Positions 7,694 to 15,324 of a DNA stretch of 64,000 nucleotides are shown here, one piece after another. The notes beneath the pieces are model-generated. The model was not told where the DNA came from. It made no database searches and saw only the letters and a program-made list of their open reading frames with translations. The position numbers and the translations under genes were made by a program. Source of the stretch: Candidatus Polarisedimenticolaceae bacterium. Its GTDB lineage: Bacteria; Pseudomonadota; Gammaproteobacteria; Chromatiales; Chromatiaceae. The stretch's first letter is position 1. Each line of letters opens with the position of its first letter. The stretch covers positions 1-64,000 of the forward strand of contig JAKITT010000004.1 of the NCBI GenBank assembly GCA_021647945.1, given 5' to 3'.

Positions 7694-7720
7694 CATACTG
7701 AGCTTTGTACCTAATCACCT
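7694..7720. repeat. 27-bp dispersed repeat, copy 1
   Basis: CATACTGAGCTTTGTACCTA followed by ATCACCT matches 47551-47577 with one difference. Both copies are intergenic. The match is too long for chance at this distance, but I do not recognise the family. Confidence 0.6.
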
Positions 7721-7751
7721 TTTAACTTACTCATGATGGTAATAGACAGAA

Positions 7752-8183
7752 ATGGCCCTCATTTTGCTCAACAGCTTCGTTGTTATATGTGTCGTCATCA
7801 TTCACTACGAGTTTCTCTTTCGCCTGACGGCGCTGCTGCCAAAAATAGGTGTCATACACCGTTTTAGGATTGTGATTGGTGTACTTGTCGCCCTCGTCGC
7901 CCATGCCATTGAGGTGTGGATCTTCGCATTTGCCTACTATTTCATGCACAACAGCGACGGCTGGGGCCATTTAGAGGGCAACTTCAATGGCAGCCTGATG
8001 GATTGCAGCTACTACTCATTCACCACGTTTACTACGCTAGGGTTTGGTGACATCACCCCCATCGGTGGTATTAGATACTTAACGGGCATTGAGTCCTTAA
8101 CGGGTCTGGTACTCATCACCTGGACCGCCTCATTCCTCTTCCTTGAGATGCAACGCTACTGGAAGTCAAAAGAATTGAAGTAG
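7752..8183 (+). CDS. Two-TM potassium-channel-like membrane protein
   Basis: A 143-residue protein of the ion channel 2 (pfam07885) type. Hydrophobic helices lie near residues 1-18, 34-60 and 107-130, with a pore loop between the last two. The pore loop reads TTFTTLGFGDITP, in which TLGFGD takes the place of the potassium selectivity filter TVGYGD. There is no RCK or cyclic-nucleotide domain, so it is a bare pore. The ATG at 7752 is the first in frame. It stands between the WYL regulator and the HIRAN gene; a role in defence is possible but unproven. Confidence 0.75.
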   Translation: MALILLNSFVVICVVIIHYEFLFRLTALLPKIGVIHRFRIVIGVLVALVAHAIEVWIFAFAYYFMHNSDGWGHLEGNFNGSLMDCSYYSFTTFTTLGFGDITPIGGIRYLTGIESLTGLVLITWTASFLFLEMQRYWKSKELK

Positions 8184-8248
8184 GGACTCACTATCTGAGC
8201 CTTACCCTATGCTACAAATAGAACACCCGTAAAAGAGAGGTGTTCGTC

Positions 8249-8623
8249 ATGTTTGCCCAATCCCTAATAACCGCCGTAAAAACCAACCCCTTTCCACAAA
8301 AAAGAGCAGTTAAACAGCGCCACCTTCTGTTGCAGGAGTCGCCACTCGCCGGTTTTCAATACCATCGAGCCAATGGTGTCTGGGCATTTCTCCAGATGGG
8401 CGCACTGCTACGCCTAAAGCGAGAGCCGCATAACCCCCATGATGCCAATGCTGTAGCCGTCTGGTTTATGAATGACAAACTGGGTTACATCCCCCGCAAT
8501 GAAAATAGCCGATTAGCCGCGTTGATGGATCGGGGTGAAAAGTTAGAAGTACGGATCAGTAAATTACTGGATGAAGATGACCCGTGGCAGCGGGTGAGGT
8601 TTAGCGTTGCGCTTGTGGTGTAG
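8249..8623 (+). CDS. HIRAN-domain protein
   Basis: A 124-residue protein made almost entirely of a HIRAN domain (about 30-120): FQYHRANGVWAFLQMGALLRL, then REPHNPHDANAVAVWF, KLGYIPRNEN and the closing beta strand. HIRAN domains bind single-stranded 3' DNA ends in Rad5/HLTF-type remodelers and also occur as small stand-alone bacterial proteins. The ATG at 8249 has AGAGAGG eight bases upstream; a GTG at 8240 is less likely. It lies directly before cas3 in the same direction, so a DNA-end-binding helper of the CRISPR locus is conceivable but not shown. Confidence 0.8.
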   Translation: MFAQSLITAVKTNPFPQKRAVKQRHLLLQESPLAGFQYHRANGVWAFLQMGALLRLKREPHNPHDANAVAVWFMNDKLGYIPRNENSRLAALMDRGEKLEVRISKLLDEDDPWQRVRFSVALVV

Positions 8624-8664
8624 GTGATTTTTGCGGGTTAGTATCAGCTAAAGGATGGGTATTG

Positions 8665-8730
8665 ATGGAGTATGAAGTGATGGTGTTAAACGGCTTTCAG
8701 TATATACAGATTGCAGTGTGTGAGGGATAA
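8665..8730 (+). CDS. Possible 21-residue leader peptide upstream of cas3
   Basis: A short frame, ATG at 8665 after AAGGATG, reads MEYEVMVLNGFQYIQIAVCE plus G and stops two bases before the cas3 start. Tight spacing would allow translational coupling with cas3. No family is recognisable and the frame may be fortuitous. Confidence 0.2.
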   Translation: MEYEVMVLNGFQYIQIAVCEG

Positions 8731-8732
8731 GG

Positions 8733-11000
8733 ATGAAGGAGTACATTGCCCGTATCAAAAAGAGTGATGACGCTGAGCAGTGGGAAGCGGCTCATGAGCT
8801 ATCAGACCACTTACAAAAAACATCAAAACGAGCCGGTGAACTGGCCAGTAGTATCGGTAGTGAATGGGCTTTGTTAGCGGGGCGTTGGCATGACCTAGGT
8901 AAATATAGGGAAAAATTCCAAGACTATATCCGCATTCAAACAGGTTATGAGAGTGAGAATACTCATATTGAAAATGGAACAAGGCAACCGCACTCAACAG
9001 CGGGAGCTATTCACGCTGTAAATACACTTCCTGCTGGTTTTGGTCATATCATTGCCTACCTGATCGCGGGGCATCATGCCGGTCTAGCTGATTGGAATGG
9101 GGGAAGGGGTAGCCTTAAGTATCGCTTGGAAAATGGAGTTGAGGAGTATAACGAGGCTTTAGCTGAATCAATACCTGTAGAGCTTTTATCCGCAGACACT
9201 CCTACCTTGCCAGAGATGGCTCTATCAGCTGATGCCATGTCGTTATGGATCAGGATGCTCTTCTCCTGTTTGGTAGATGCCGATTTTCTTGATACCGAAT
9301 CTTACATGCAGCCTGATAAGTCGTTATATCGGCAAGAGCGGTTGTCACTAAATGAATTGCAAACCCGTTTTTATGCGTCGATGAGTTCTCTGCAACAAAA
9401 GAGCAGCAAGAGCTCTTTATCTGGAATTCGTAACAAAATACTGAATCAATGTGAAAGTGCCGCAGCGTTGCCGCCTGGTATATTTAGCCTGACAGTACCT
9501 ACTGGTGGTGGAAAAACACTCTCCAGCCTCGCTTTCGCGCTAAAACATGCGGCACGTTATGATAAGAAACGCATCATCTATGCAATTCCCTTTACCAGTA
9601 TTATTGAGCAAAATGCTGATGTCTTTAGATCATTTTTGGGTAAAGAGGCGGTGCTCGAACACCACAGTAATTTGGATGTAGCACCTGAAAAAGAGAGCAG
9701 TGCATCGCGGCTTGCAGCTGAAAATTGGGATGCTCCACTTATTGTGACGACCAATGTACAGTTGTTTGAGTCACTACACGCTTCACGCACCAGTCGATGT
9801 CGAAAACTACACAACATAACGAATAGCGTCATTATTCTTGATGAGGCTCAACAGATTCCAAGAGATTTCCACGCACCCATTACCCAAGTCATGCGGCAGC
9901 TCTCAGAGCATTACGGTGTTACATGGGTGTTATGTACCGCTACTCAACCCGTACTTACTGAGTCAAAAAGCCCCTTTGGTCAGGTTATGTTAAAGGGGTT
10001 AGGGCATGTCCATGAGATTATCTCTAATCCCGCAGAGCTGGCCGTAAAATTAAAGCGTGTCGAGGTGCAGTTACCCAAGCCCAATTCAGGCCGAATGAGT
10101 TGGTCGTCACTGGCTGATGAGCTTGCAAAAGAGCCATCTGTACTGGTTATTGTCAACACACGTCGCCAAGCCAGAAAGCTATTTGAGTTGCTGCCTGATA
10201 GTAAAAATAACCTCCATCTATCTGCCAACATGTGCGCCCAACATAGAACAGAGCTAATTGCCCAGATCAAAATTCGTTTACAGCAACGAAGAGATGGCGA
10301 TACAAGGCCGCTCAGGGTTGTGAGTACTCAACTTATAGAGGCGGGGGTGGATGTTGATTTTCCTCTGGTCTACCGTGCTATGGCGGGTCTCGACTCCATT
10401 GCACAATCAGCGGGGCGCTGTAATCGGGAAGACAAATTAAAGAGTGGACGTGTGGTTGTTTTTAATGCGGAGGAGGCCTCCCCAGCTGGTTTTCTTCGGC
10501 AAGGTGAAGAGATCACCATTGAGATGATTGCCAATGGGCAGCTTGAAGATCCGTTATCTCCAGAGAGCTTTTACCATTACTTCTCAATGATGAATTCAAA
10601 GGGTGAGCGAGATAAATATAATATTGTTGATCTACTGACGATGAAATCATCAGCAGATGCACCGCTGGCTATTCAATTCAGAGAGGCCGCAGAACAGTTC
10701 CGCCTCATTGATGATAAAGGGGTTGCTGTCATTGTTCCCTTTGAGCCAGAAGGTTGTGACGATAGCCCTATCGAAGAGTGGATCTCCCAGCTTGAGAGAG
10801 ATGCCTCTCAAAAGTGGGTATATAAGAAATTGCAGCGTTATACCGTGACAATTCCTGAGAGATTGGCTGTGCAATATCAGGCAAATAAGTGCATTGATGA
10901 AAGAGCTGGCTTATATGTGTTGTTAGATGATTTTTATCACGAATGCTGGGGTGTGGATTCTGCTGAAACACTAGCCTCAGCAGAGGCTAGTGTAATGTAG
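8733..11000 (+). CDS. cas3: CRISPR-associated helicase/nuclease Cas3 (type I-C)
   Basis: Recruited by Cascade after R-loop formation to nick and shred target DNA. The N-terminal HD nuclease shows LLAGRWHDLGKY (about 47-58), HSTAGA and LIAGHHAGLADW. The SF2 helicase has Walker A VPTGGGKT (about residue 255), Walker B LDEAQ (about 368; DEAQ rather than DEAH), CTATQP and motif VI QSAGRCNRE. Length 755 is usual. The ATG at 8733 follows GGGATAAGG. The last codons run into a 26-bp palindrome (10967-10992), so the extreme C terminus may be poorly conserved. The cas5-cas8-cas7 genes follow after a 358-base gap that holds the guide-like RNA and a small ORF. Confidence 0.97.
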   Translation: MKEYIARIKKSDDAEQWEAAHELSDHLQKTSKRAGELASSIGSEWALLAGRWHDLGKYREKFQDYIRIQTGYESENTHIENGTRQPHSTAGAIHAVNTLPAGFGHIIAYLIAGHHAGLADWNGGRGSLKYRLENGVEEYNEALAESIPVELLSADTPTLPEMALSADAMSLWIRMLFSCLVDADFLDTESYMQPDKSLYRQERLSLNELQTRFYASMSSLQQKSSKSSLSGIRNKILNQCESAAALPPGIFSLTVPTGGGKTLSSLAFALKHAARYDKKRIIYAIPFTSIIEQNADVFRSFLGKEAVLEHHSNLDVAPEKESSASRLAAENWDAPLIVTTNVQLFESLHASRTSRCRKLHNITNSVIILDEAQQIPRDFHAPITQVMRQLSEHYGVTWVLCTATQPVLTESKSPFGQVMLKGLGHVHEIISNPAELAVKLKRVEVQLPKPNSGRMSWSSLADELAKEPSVLVIVNTRRQARKLFELLPDSKNNLHLSANMCAQHRTELIAQIKIRLQQRRDGDTRPLRVVSTQLIEAGVDVDFPLVYRAMAGLDSIAQSAGRCNREDKLKSGRVVVFNAEEASPAGFLRQGEEITIEMIANGQLEDPLSPESFYHYFSMMNSKGERDKYNIVDLLTMKSSADAPLAIQFREAAEQFRLIDDKGVAVIVPFEPEGCDDSPIEEWISQLERDASQKWVYKKLQRYTVTIPERLAVQYQANKCIDERAGLYVLLDDFYHECWGVDSAETLASAEASVM
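10967..10992. repeat. Perfect palindrome at the cas3 3' end
   Basis: ACACTAGCCTC and GAGGCTAGTGT form an 11-bp stem with a four-base loop (AGCA), overlapping the last cas3 codons. It could act as the end of the minus-strand transcript described below, or as a transcript-end hairpin for cas3. No T-run follows. Confidence 0.6.
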
Positions 11001-11022
11001 GTGGGCACCAGAGTGCCCACCT
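10999..11022. terminator. Hairpin bounding the guide-like RNA and cas3
   Basis: AGGTGGGCAC and GTGCCCACCT pair perfectly over 10 bp with loop CAGA. It starts at the last bases of cas3. On the minus strand it begins exactly where the spacer-like segment of the guide RNA would end (11023), so it probably marks the 3' end of that RNA. No T-run is present on either strand. Confidence 0.5.
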
Positions 11023-11083
11023 GATTCGTACATATACAAACAATAAATAGATAGTTTCAATCCACACATATCAAATATGCGAC
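11023..11083 (-). ncRNA. CRISPR-repeat-like guide RNA (CreA/CreR-type) between cas3 and cas5c
   Basis: Read on the minus strand, 11083-11054 is a 30-base mimic of the array repeat. It begins GTCGCA and ends TGGATTGAAAC, both identical to the 33-base repeat, while the middle differs. The repeat's 7-bp stem CGCACCC/GGGTGCG is replaced by CGCATAT/ATATGTG, which still pairs (one wobble), so the hairpin recognised by Cas5c is kept by compensatory change. The last eleven bases correspond to the 5' handle known for type I-C crRNAs. Next comes a spacer-sized 31-base segment (11053-11023) beginning TATCTATTTATTGTTT, then a strong hairpin. These first 16 bases match the site at 11113-11128. CreA and CreR RNAs of other types work this way, with Cascade binding and no cleavage because complementarity is partial. 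The type I-C assignment and function are inference. Confidence 0.75.
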
Positions 11084-11089
11084 AAGGTG

Positions 11090-11118
11090 ATAGTACACGT
11101 AGGATGAGAATGAAACAA
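11090..11118 (-). promoter_or_regulatory. Promoter of the guide-like RNA
   Basis: On the minus strand TTGTTT (11118-11113) and TACTAT (11095-11090) are 17 bases apart. The expected start, about seven bases on, falls at 11083, the first base of the repeat mimic. The -35 element lies inside the guide's own target site. Confidence 0.55.
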
Positions 11119-11131
11119 TAAATAGATAGAA
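11113..11131 (-). promoter_or_regulatory. Target site of the guide-like RNA with TTC PAM
   Basis: On the minus strand TTC (11131-11129) is followed by TATCTATTTATTGTTT (11128-11113), identical to the first 16 bases of the spacer-like segment; identity stops there. TTC is the established type I-C PAM and the match starts at the PAM-proximal seed. The site sits 7 bases upstream of the -35 of the plus-strand promoter and covers the -35 of the guide RNA promoter. Confidence 0.75.
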
Positions 11132-11138
11132 AGAGAAG

Positions 11139-11167
11139 TTGATATGCTTTGATCTGCTTGGTAGGAT
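11139..11167 (+). promoter_or_regulatory. Promoter for the small membrane peptide and cas5c operon
   Basis: TTGATA (11139-11144) and TAGGAT (11162-11167) with a 17-base spacer. The start would be near 11174, just upstream of the small ORF. Cascade bound at the TTC site would lie against this -35 element. Confidence 0.5.
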
Positions 11168-11176
11168 TTACAGCCA

Positions 11177-11332
11177 ATGTTTATTCAGGACGGGGCAGAA
11201 ATGGGCTTTGAATGGATCCCAGAAGCGATAACTCGGCTTAATCAGTATCCACATGAGCGTTTTTGGGGTGTGCTGATAATTGGGTCGCTCGTCGTGATGG
11301 TTTGTACATGGCTAGCAGTGAAAAGAAAGTAG
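11177..11332 (+). CDS. Small single-span membrane peptide (candidate CreT-like toxin)
   Basis: A 51-codon frame (ATG 11177) or 43-codon frame (ATG 11201, preceded by AGGA and GGGG at usable distance). The N-terminal part is amphipathic (GFEWIPEAITRLNQYPHERF). One hydrophobic helix follows (WGVLIIGSLVVMVCTWLAV), and the peptide ends in KRK. That shape, a short inside-positive single-span peptide, is common among type I toxins. It lies between a guide-like RNA that targets the adjacent promoter and cas5c, 26 bases before the latter. In CreTA modules the toxin gene occupies this place and is repressed by Cascade with CreA. No homolog is recognised; it could also be a leader or a membrane adaptor. 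Confidence 0.5.
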   Translation: MFIQDGAEMGFEWIPEAITRLNQYPHERFWGVLIIGSLVVMVCTWLAVKRK

Positions 11333-11358
11333 CGACAAAGGTTATAGGGAGATAAAAC

Positions 11359-12018
11359 ATGGGATTTTGTTTAGAGGTTTCAGGGGACTTTGCCTGTTTT
11401 ACACGGCCAGAGATGAAAGTGGAGCGAGTCAGTTATGACGTTATCACCCCTTCAGCGGCAAGAGCCATATTTGAGGCTATTTTGTGGAAACCCGCTATTG
11501 CGTGGCATATCCATAAAATTGAGGTGATGCGACCTATCGAGTGGATCAGTATTAGGCGCAATGAGGTTGGGGCTGTTTTGCCGGTCGGTAATATCAATAA
11601 AGCGATGAAAGGAGGTGCTTTACCTGCCATCTACATTGAGGAGGAGAGGCAACAGAGAGCGGGGCTTTTTCTCAGGGATGTCTCTTATCGGTTACATGCC
11701 AGCTTTTCATTGACCGACAAAGCTGGCTCGTCCGATAGTGCGGGTAAATTTGTTGATATGTTCAAGCGGCGGGCAAAAAAGGGGCAATGTTTTAACCAAC
11801 CCTATCTAGGGTGTCGAGAGTTCTCATGTGATTTCAGATTAGTAGAGTCACCTGAAGATGAGTGTGCCGCCATCACTGAGAGTAAACCGCTTGGTTGGAT
11901 GCTCTATGACATGAATTACCACCTGTCCCAAGAGCCAATGCCTCTCTTCTTTAATGCCGTTATGGATAATGGAGTGATCACGGTGCCTGATCGAGAGAGT
12001 GCGGAGGTGCGGGGATGA
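11359..12018 (+). CDS. cas5c: Cas5c (Cas5d), type I-C pre-crRNA endonuclease and Cascade subunit
   Basis: In type I-C there is no Cas6; Cas5c cleaves each repeat at the base of its hairpin and then stays on the crRNA 5' handle. The 219 residues show the family pattern: LEVSGDFACFTRPEMKVER at the start, VITPSAARAIFEAILWKP, the mid-domain VSYRLHASF, and FNQPYLGCREF. The ATG at 11359 follows AGGGAGA. The stop overlaps the cas8c start (ATGA). The same enzyme would be expected to process the repeat mimic at 11054-11083. Confidence 0.95.
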   Translation: MGFCLEVSGDFACFTRPEMKVERVSYDVITPSAARAIFEAILWKPAIAWHIHKIEVMRPIEWISIRRNEVGAVLPVGNINKAMKGGALPAIYIEEERQQRAGLFLRDVSYRLHASFSLTDKAGSSDSAGKFVDMFKRRAKKGQCFNQPYLGCREFSCDFRLVESPEDECAAITESKPLGWMLYDMNYHLSQEPMPLFFNAVMDNGVITVPDRESAEVRG

Positions 12019-13763
12019 TTCTACAAGCACTCTGTGACTACTACGACCGCAAGCATGATGAGCTGCCCCCCTTTGGCTTTGAAGAGAAAGAGATCCCCTT
12101 CATTATCGTCATTAACGAACAAGGTGAGTTTATTAACCTTGAAAGCAACTATGCGTTGGAGGATGGCAAGCGGATCGTCAAACCCATGCGAGTTCCCAGG
12201 GCATCGGGTCGATGTGGAGCAAAATCATACGAAACGGCCTACCCTCTGTGGGATCACTATGGTTACGTTGCCAAGCAGCCAAAACTGGCAAAACCAACAG
12301 ATCAACCCACAGAGAAAGCACTTGATGATGCTCAAAAACAGCATGATAGTTTCAAACGTTTAACAAAGCAGCTAGAGCAGGCACTACCTGGAGATATTGG
12401 CATAAGGGCAGTTAATTTATTCATTAACTCAGAAGTGCAGATAGAGCGGCTAAAAGCATCTGAAACATGGCAAGAGTCTCTTAAAATTAAAGGCTGTAAC
12501 TTAACGTTTCGTTTGGCTGGTCAGCAAGCTCCTGTCTGCCAATCTGAGCAGGTTATCGAATGGGTCAAACAACAGCCGATACCTGAGGCTAATGCACAGG
12601 ATGGATTTTGTCTCATCACGGGGAAAAAGGGCAAGGTTGTTCGGCTGCACAATTCAATCAGTGGTGTAAGCCAAAAGCCAGCACCGCTGGCTGCCATCAA
12701 TGAGCCAGCCTACACCTCACATGGTAAAGAAAAGGGTTTTAACTTTCCGATAGGTGTTGAGTCATCATTCAAATATGCAGCTGCGCTCAATCACCTACTG
12801 AGGAAGCGTTCACAAACAAAATTCCGTATCGCTGATACCTCTTATGTCTGTTGGGCTGAGAAAGCCAATGTGCAGGAGACGCTCTTCACCTCGCTCATTA
12901 CAGGTCTTGATGACGATCCTGATAACGGTGCAGTGGCAATAAAAAGCCTCTTTGCAACCATTCATAATGGTGCCTATAGTAGCAGTGATGGGCGTGATGC
13001 TTTTTTTGTTTTGGGATTAGCCCCCAACTCCGCTCGTATTGTGGTGCGCTACTGGAGAGTCGGCACGATTGCCAAGTTTTCAGAAAACCTTGCTCAGTGG
13101 TTTACCGATATTGATATGGCAGGGCGTGATCACTACGGCTATCCATCGTTAAAAAAGCTGCTTCGTGCTACGGCCTTACAGTACAAAGATGACAACATTG
13201 CTCCCAATCTGCCACCCACGGTTATCAATGCCATCCTGTCGGGTGGACGCTTACCTGAAACACTACTTCAAGCCACTTTGCGTAGAGTTAAAGCGGAACT
13301 CGGTCATGTCACCTACGTTCGTGCTTGCTCAATCAAAGCCACACTTAATCGCAAATATAGATTTTCTGCCACTAACCAGAGGGAATTAACAGTGTCACTA
13401 AACCATGATGAAACACGTCCAGGCTACTGCCTTGGGCGACTCTTTGCTCTGCTGGAAAAGCTTCAACTCAAAGCTCAGACTGGCATTAAAGCGACCATCA
13501 GAGATCGTTATTACAGTAGTGCTAGTAGCACACCAAAAACAGTATTTGGGACGCTAATGCGACTATCAACCCATCATCTCTCTAAACTAAAAAAGACAGG
13601 CAAGGATTACTATCTTGAGAAGGAAATTGAAGAGGTGATGCAGCTGATTTCTGAGTTTCCATCTCACCTTAATTTAGAAAATCAGGGGCTATTTGCAATT
13701 GGTTACTACCATCAAAAACAAGCCCTATACCCTACAAATAAAAAACAAGGAGAAGAGCAATGA
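12015..13763 (+). CDS. cas8c: Cas8c (Csd1), type I-C Cascade large subunit
   Basis: Recognises the PAM and helps recruit Cas3. The 582-residue protein has the Csd1 opening [27 protein letters not shown] and the central [14 protein letters not shown], then [18 protein letters not shown], both characteristic of the family. The small Cascade subunit Cas11 of type I-C is usually made from an internal start in cas8c; candidate internal starts exist in the 3' third but none is clearly marked by a ribosome-binding site. It overlaps cas5c and cas7c by four bases at each end, so the three are translationally coupled. Confidence 0.95.
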   Translation: MILQALCDYYDRKHDELPPFGFEEKEIPFIIVINEQGEFINLESNYALEDGKRIVKPMRVPRASGRCGAKSYETAYPLWDHYGYVAKQPKLAKPTDQPTEKALDDAQKQHDSFKRLTKQLEQALPGDIGIRAVNLFINSEVQIERLKASETWQESLKIKGCNLTFRLAGQQAPVCQSEQVIEWVKQQPIPEANAQDGFCLITGKKGKVVRLHNSISGVSQKPAPLAAINEPAYTSHGKEKGFNFPIGVESSFKYAAALNHLLRKRSQTKFRIADTSYVCWAEKANVQETLFTSLITGLDDDPDNGAVAIKSLFATIHNGAYSSSDGRDAFFVLGLAPNSARIVVRYWRVGTIAKFSENLAQWFTDIDMAGRDHYGYPSLKKLLRATALQYKDDNIAPNLPPTVINAILSGGRLPETLLQATLRRVKAELGHVTYVRACSIKATLNRKYRFSATNQRELTVSLNHDETRPGYCLGRLFALLEKLQLKAQTGIKATIRDRYYSSASSTPKTVFGTLMRLSTHHLSKLKKTGKDYYLEKEIEEVMQLISEFPSHLNLENQGLFAIGYYHQKQALYPTNKKQGEEQ

Positions 13764-14620
13764 GTCTGGATAATCGATATGAATTCGTGCTGCTATTTGA
13801 TGTGAAAGATGGCAATCCCAATGGTGACCCCGATGCAGGGAACTTGCCGCGCATCGATGCAGAAACAGGTATGGGATTGGTAACGGATGTCTGCTTAAAG
13901 AGAAAAGTTCGTAACTTTGTGCAGATGACTCAAGCAGATAACCCAACTAGGAAAATATTTATACGTGAAAAGGGGATTCTCAACAACATGATTGATGAGT
14001 CTCATGAGCAAGAGGGCGTAAAAGATAAACAGAAGGGAGACAAAACTGAGGCAGCAAGAGCGTGGATGTGTGAAAACTACTATGACATTCGTACTTTTGG
14101 GGCAGTGATGAGTACCGGAAAGAATGCGGGGCAGGTAAGAGGCCCTGTTCAGCTGACATTTTCTAGGTCAATCGACCCCATTGTTGCTTCGGAACACTGC
14201 ATTACCCGAATGGCCGTAACAACACCGCAAGAGGCGGAAAAACAGAGTGGAGAAAATCGCACTATGGGGCGTAAGTTCACCGTGCCTTACGGTTTGTACC
14301 GTTGTCATGGGTTTGTATCGGCACATCTTGCAAAGCAGACGGGGTTCAGTGACGAGGATTTAGAGCTGCTATGGGAGTCTCTATTACTGATGTTTGACCA
14401 TGATCGTTCCGCCAGCCGTGGAGAGATGAGTACAAGAGGACTCTATCTATTCAAACACAGCAATATGTTGGGTCATGCACCCGCTACGACACTGCTTGAT
14501 CGTATAAAAGTTAAAGCTAATGATGGTGTTGAGGCTCCACGGAGTTTTGCGGATTACCATGTTGATGTTGATGAGTCAGAGCTGCCAAATGGGGTGGAGT
14601 TGATCAGGCGACTTGGTTAG
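13760..14620 (+). CDS. cas7c: Cas7c (Csd2), type I-C Cascade backbone
   Basis: Forms the helical backbone along the crRNA spacer. The 286 residues include the family signatures [21 protein letters not shown] at the N terminus, [32 protein letters not shown], and [20 protein letters not shown] near the end. Length fits Csd2 (about 280-300). The start overlaps cas8c. A 41-base gap then leads to cas4. Confidence 0.96.
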   Translation: MSLDNRYEFVLLFDVKDGNPNGDPDAGNLPRIDAETGMGLVTDVCLKRKVRNFVQMTQADNPTRKIFIREKGILNNMIDESHEQEGVKDKQKGDKTEAARAWMCENYYDIRTFGAVMSTGKNAGQVRGPVQLTFSRSIDPIVASEHCITRMAVTTPQEAEKQSGENRTMGRKFTVPYGLYRCHGFVSAHLAKQTGFSDEDLELLWESLLLMFDHDRSASRGEMSTRGLYLFKHSNMLGHAPATTLLDRIKVKANDGVEAPRSFADYHVDVDESELPNGVELIRRLG

Positions 14621-14661
14621 TAGGCATGTCAAAAGTAGCAACAAGCTAGGAGACTGAGAAC

Positions 14662-15324
14662 ATGGCTAAATGCCCTAAAAAAGAGCCTGATTGGCTGATG
14701 ATCTCCGCCCTCCAGCACTACGCCTACTGCCCACGCCAATTTGCCCTAATCCATATCGAGCAGGCGTGGGCCGATAACTTCTTCACCGCCCACGGCAATC
14801 TGCTGCATGAGCGTGTCGATAGCTACGAGTCTGAACAGCGGGGCGATATCCGTTATGAACGCAGTGTTGCGGTGCGTTCCAATGCGCTCCAGATTAGAGG
14901 CAAACTTGATCTTTTGGAGGTTGAAGGGGGATCGGCCAAAAAATATTACCCTGTGGAGTATAAACGCGGAAAACCAAAGCAGGAGCCGTGGGATAAAATT
15001 CAACTCTGCGCTCAGGCGCTCTGCCTTGAGGAGATGCGGGATACCACCATCGAGAGTGGTGCGATGTGGTACTGGCAAGTAAGAAAACGCGAGCATGTCC
15101 CGTTTGATGAGGAGCTGCGGGGTATCACGCTGCAAATGATCAAAGAGGCCCACTCACTATTGATGAGTGGCCAAACACCTGAACCGATAGCCGATCAAAA
15201 GCGTTGTAAGGCTTGCTCGCTCAATGATCTGTGTGAACCTGCCGTCTTTCGGCGTGACCATTCGAGTGCATATATTGAAGGGATTTTTTCTGATCCGACA
15301 AGGAGTGAGTCAAATGGAGACTGA
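14662..15324 (+). CDS. cas4: Cas4 nuclease for spacer adaptation
   Basis: A RecB-type nuclease that trims prespacers and selects PAM-correct ends together with Cas1. The 220 residues show ISALQHYAYCPRQFALIH (first cluster cysteine at about 21), HGNLLHERV, the nuclease core PVEYKRGKPK, and a C-terminal CKACSLNDLC giving the remaining iron-sulfur ligands. ATG at 14662 follows TAGGAG. The 3' end overlaps the BRO/DinD-like gene by eleven bases instead of leading directly to cas1 as in most type I-C operons. Confidence 0.94.
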   Translation: MAKCPKKEPDWLMISALQHYAYCPRQFALIHIEQAWADNFFTAHGNLLHERVDSYESEQRGDIRYERSVAVRSNALQIRGKLDLLEVEGGSAKKYYPVEYKRGKPKQEPWDKIQLCAQALCLEEMRDTTIESGAMWYWQVRKREHVPFDEELRGITLQMIKEAHSLLMSGQTPEPIADQKRCKACSLNDLCEPAVFRRDHSSAYIEGIFSDPTRSESNGD

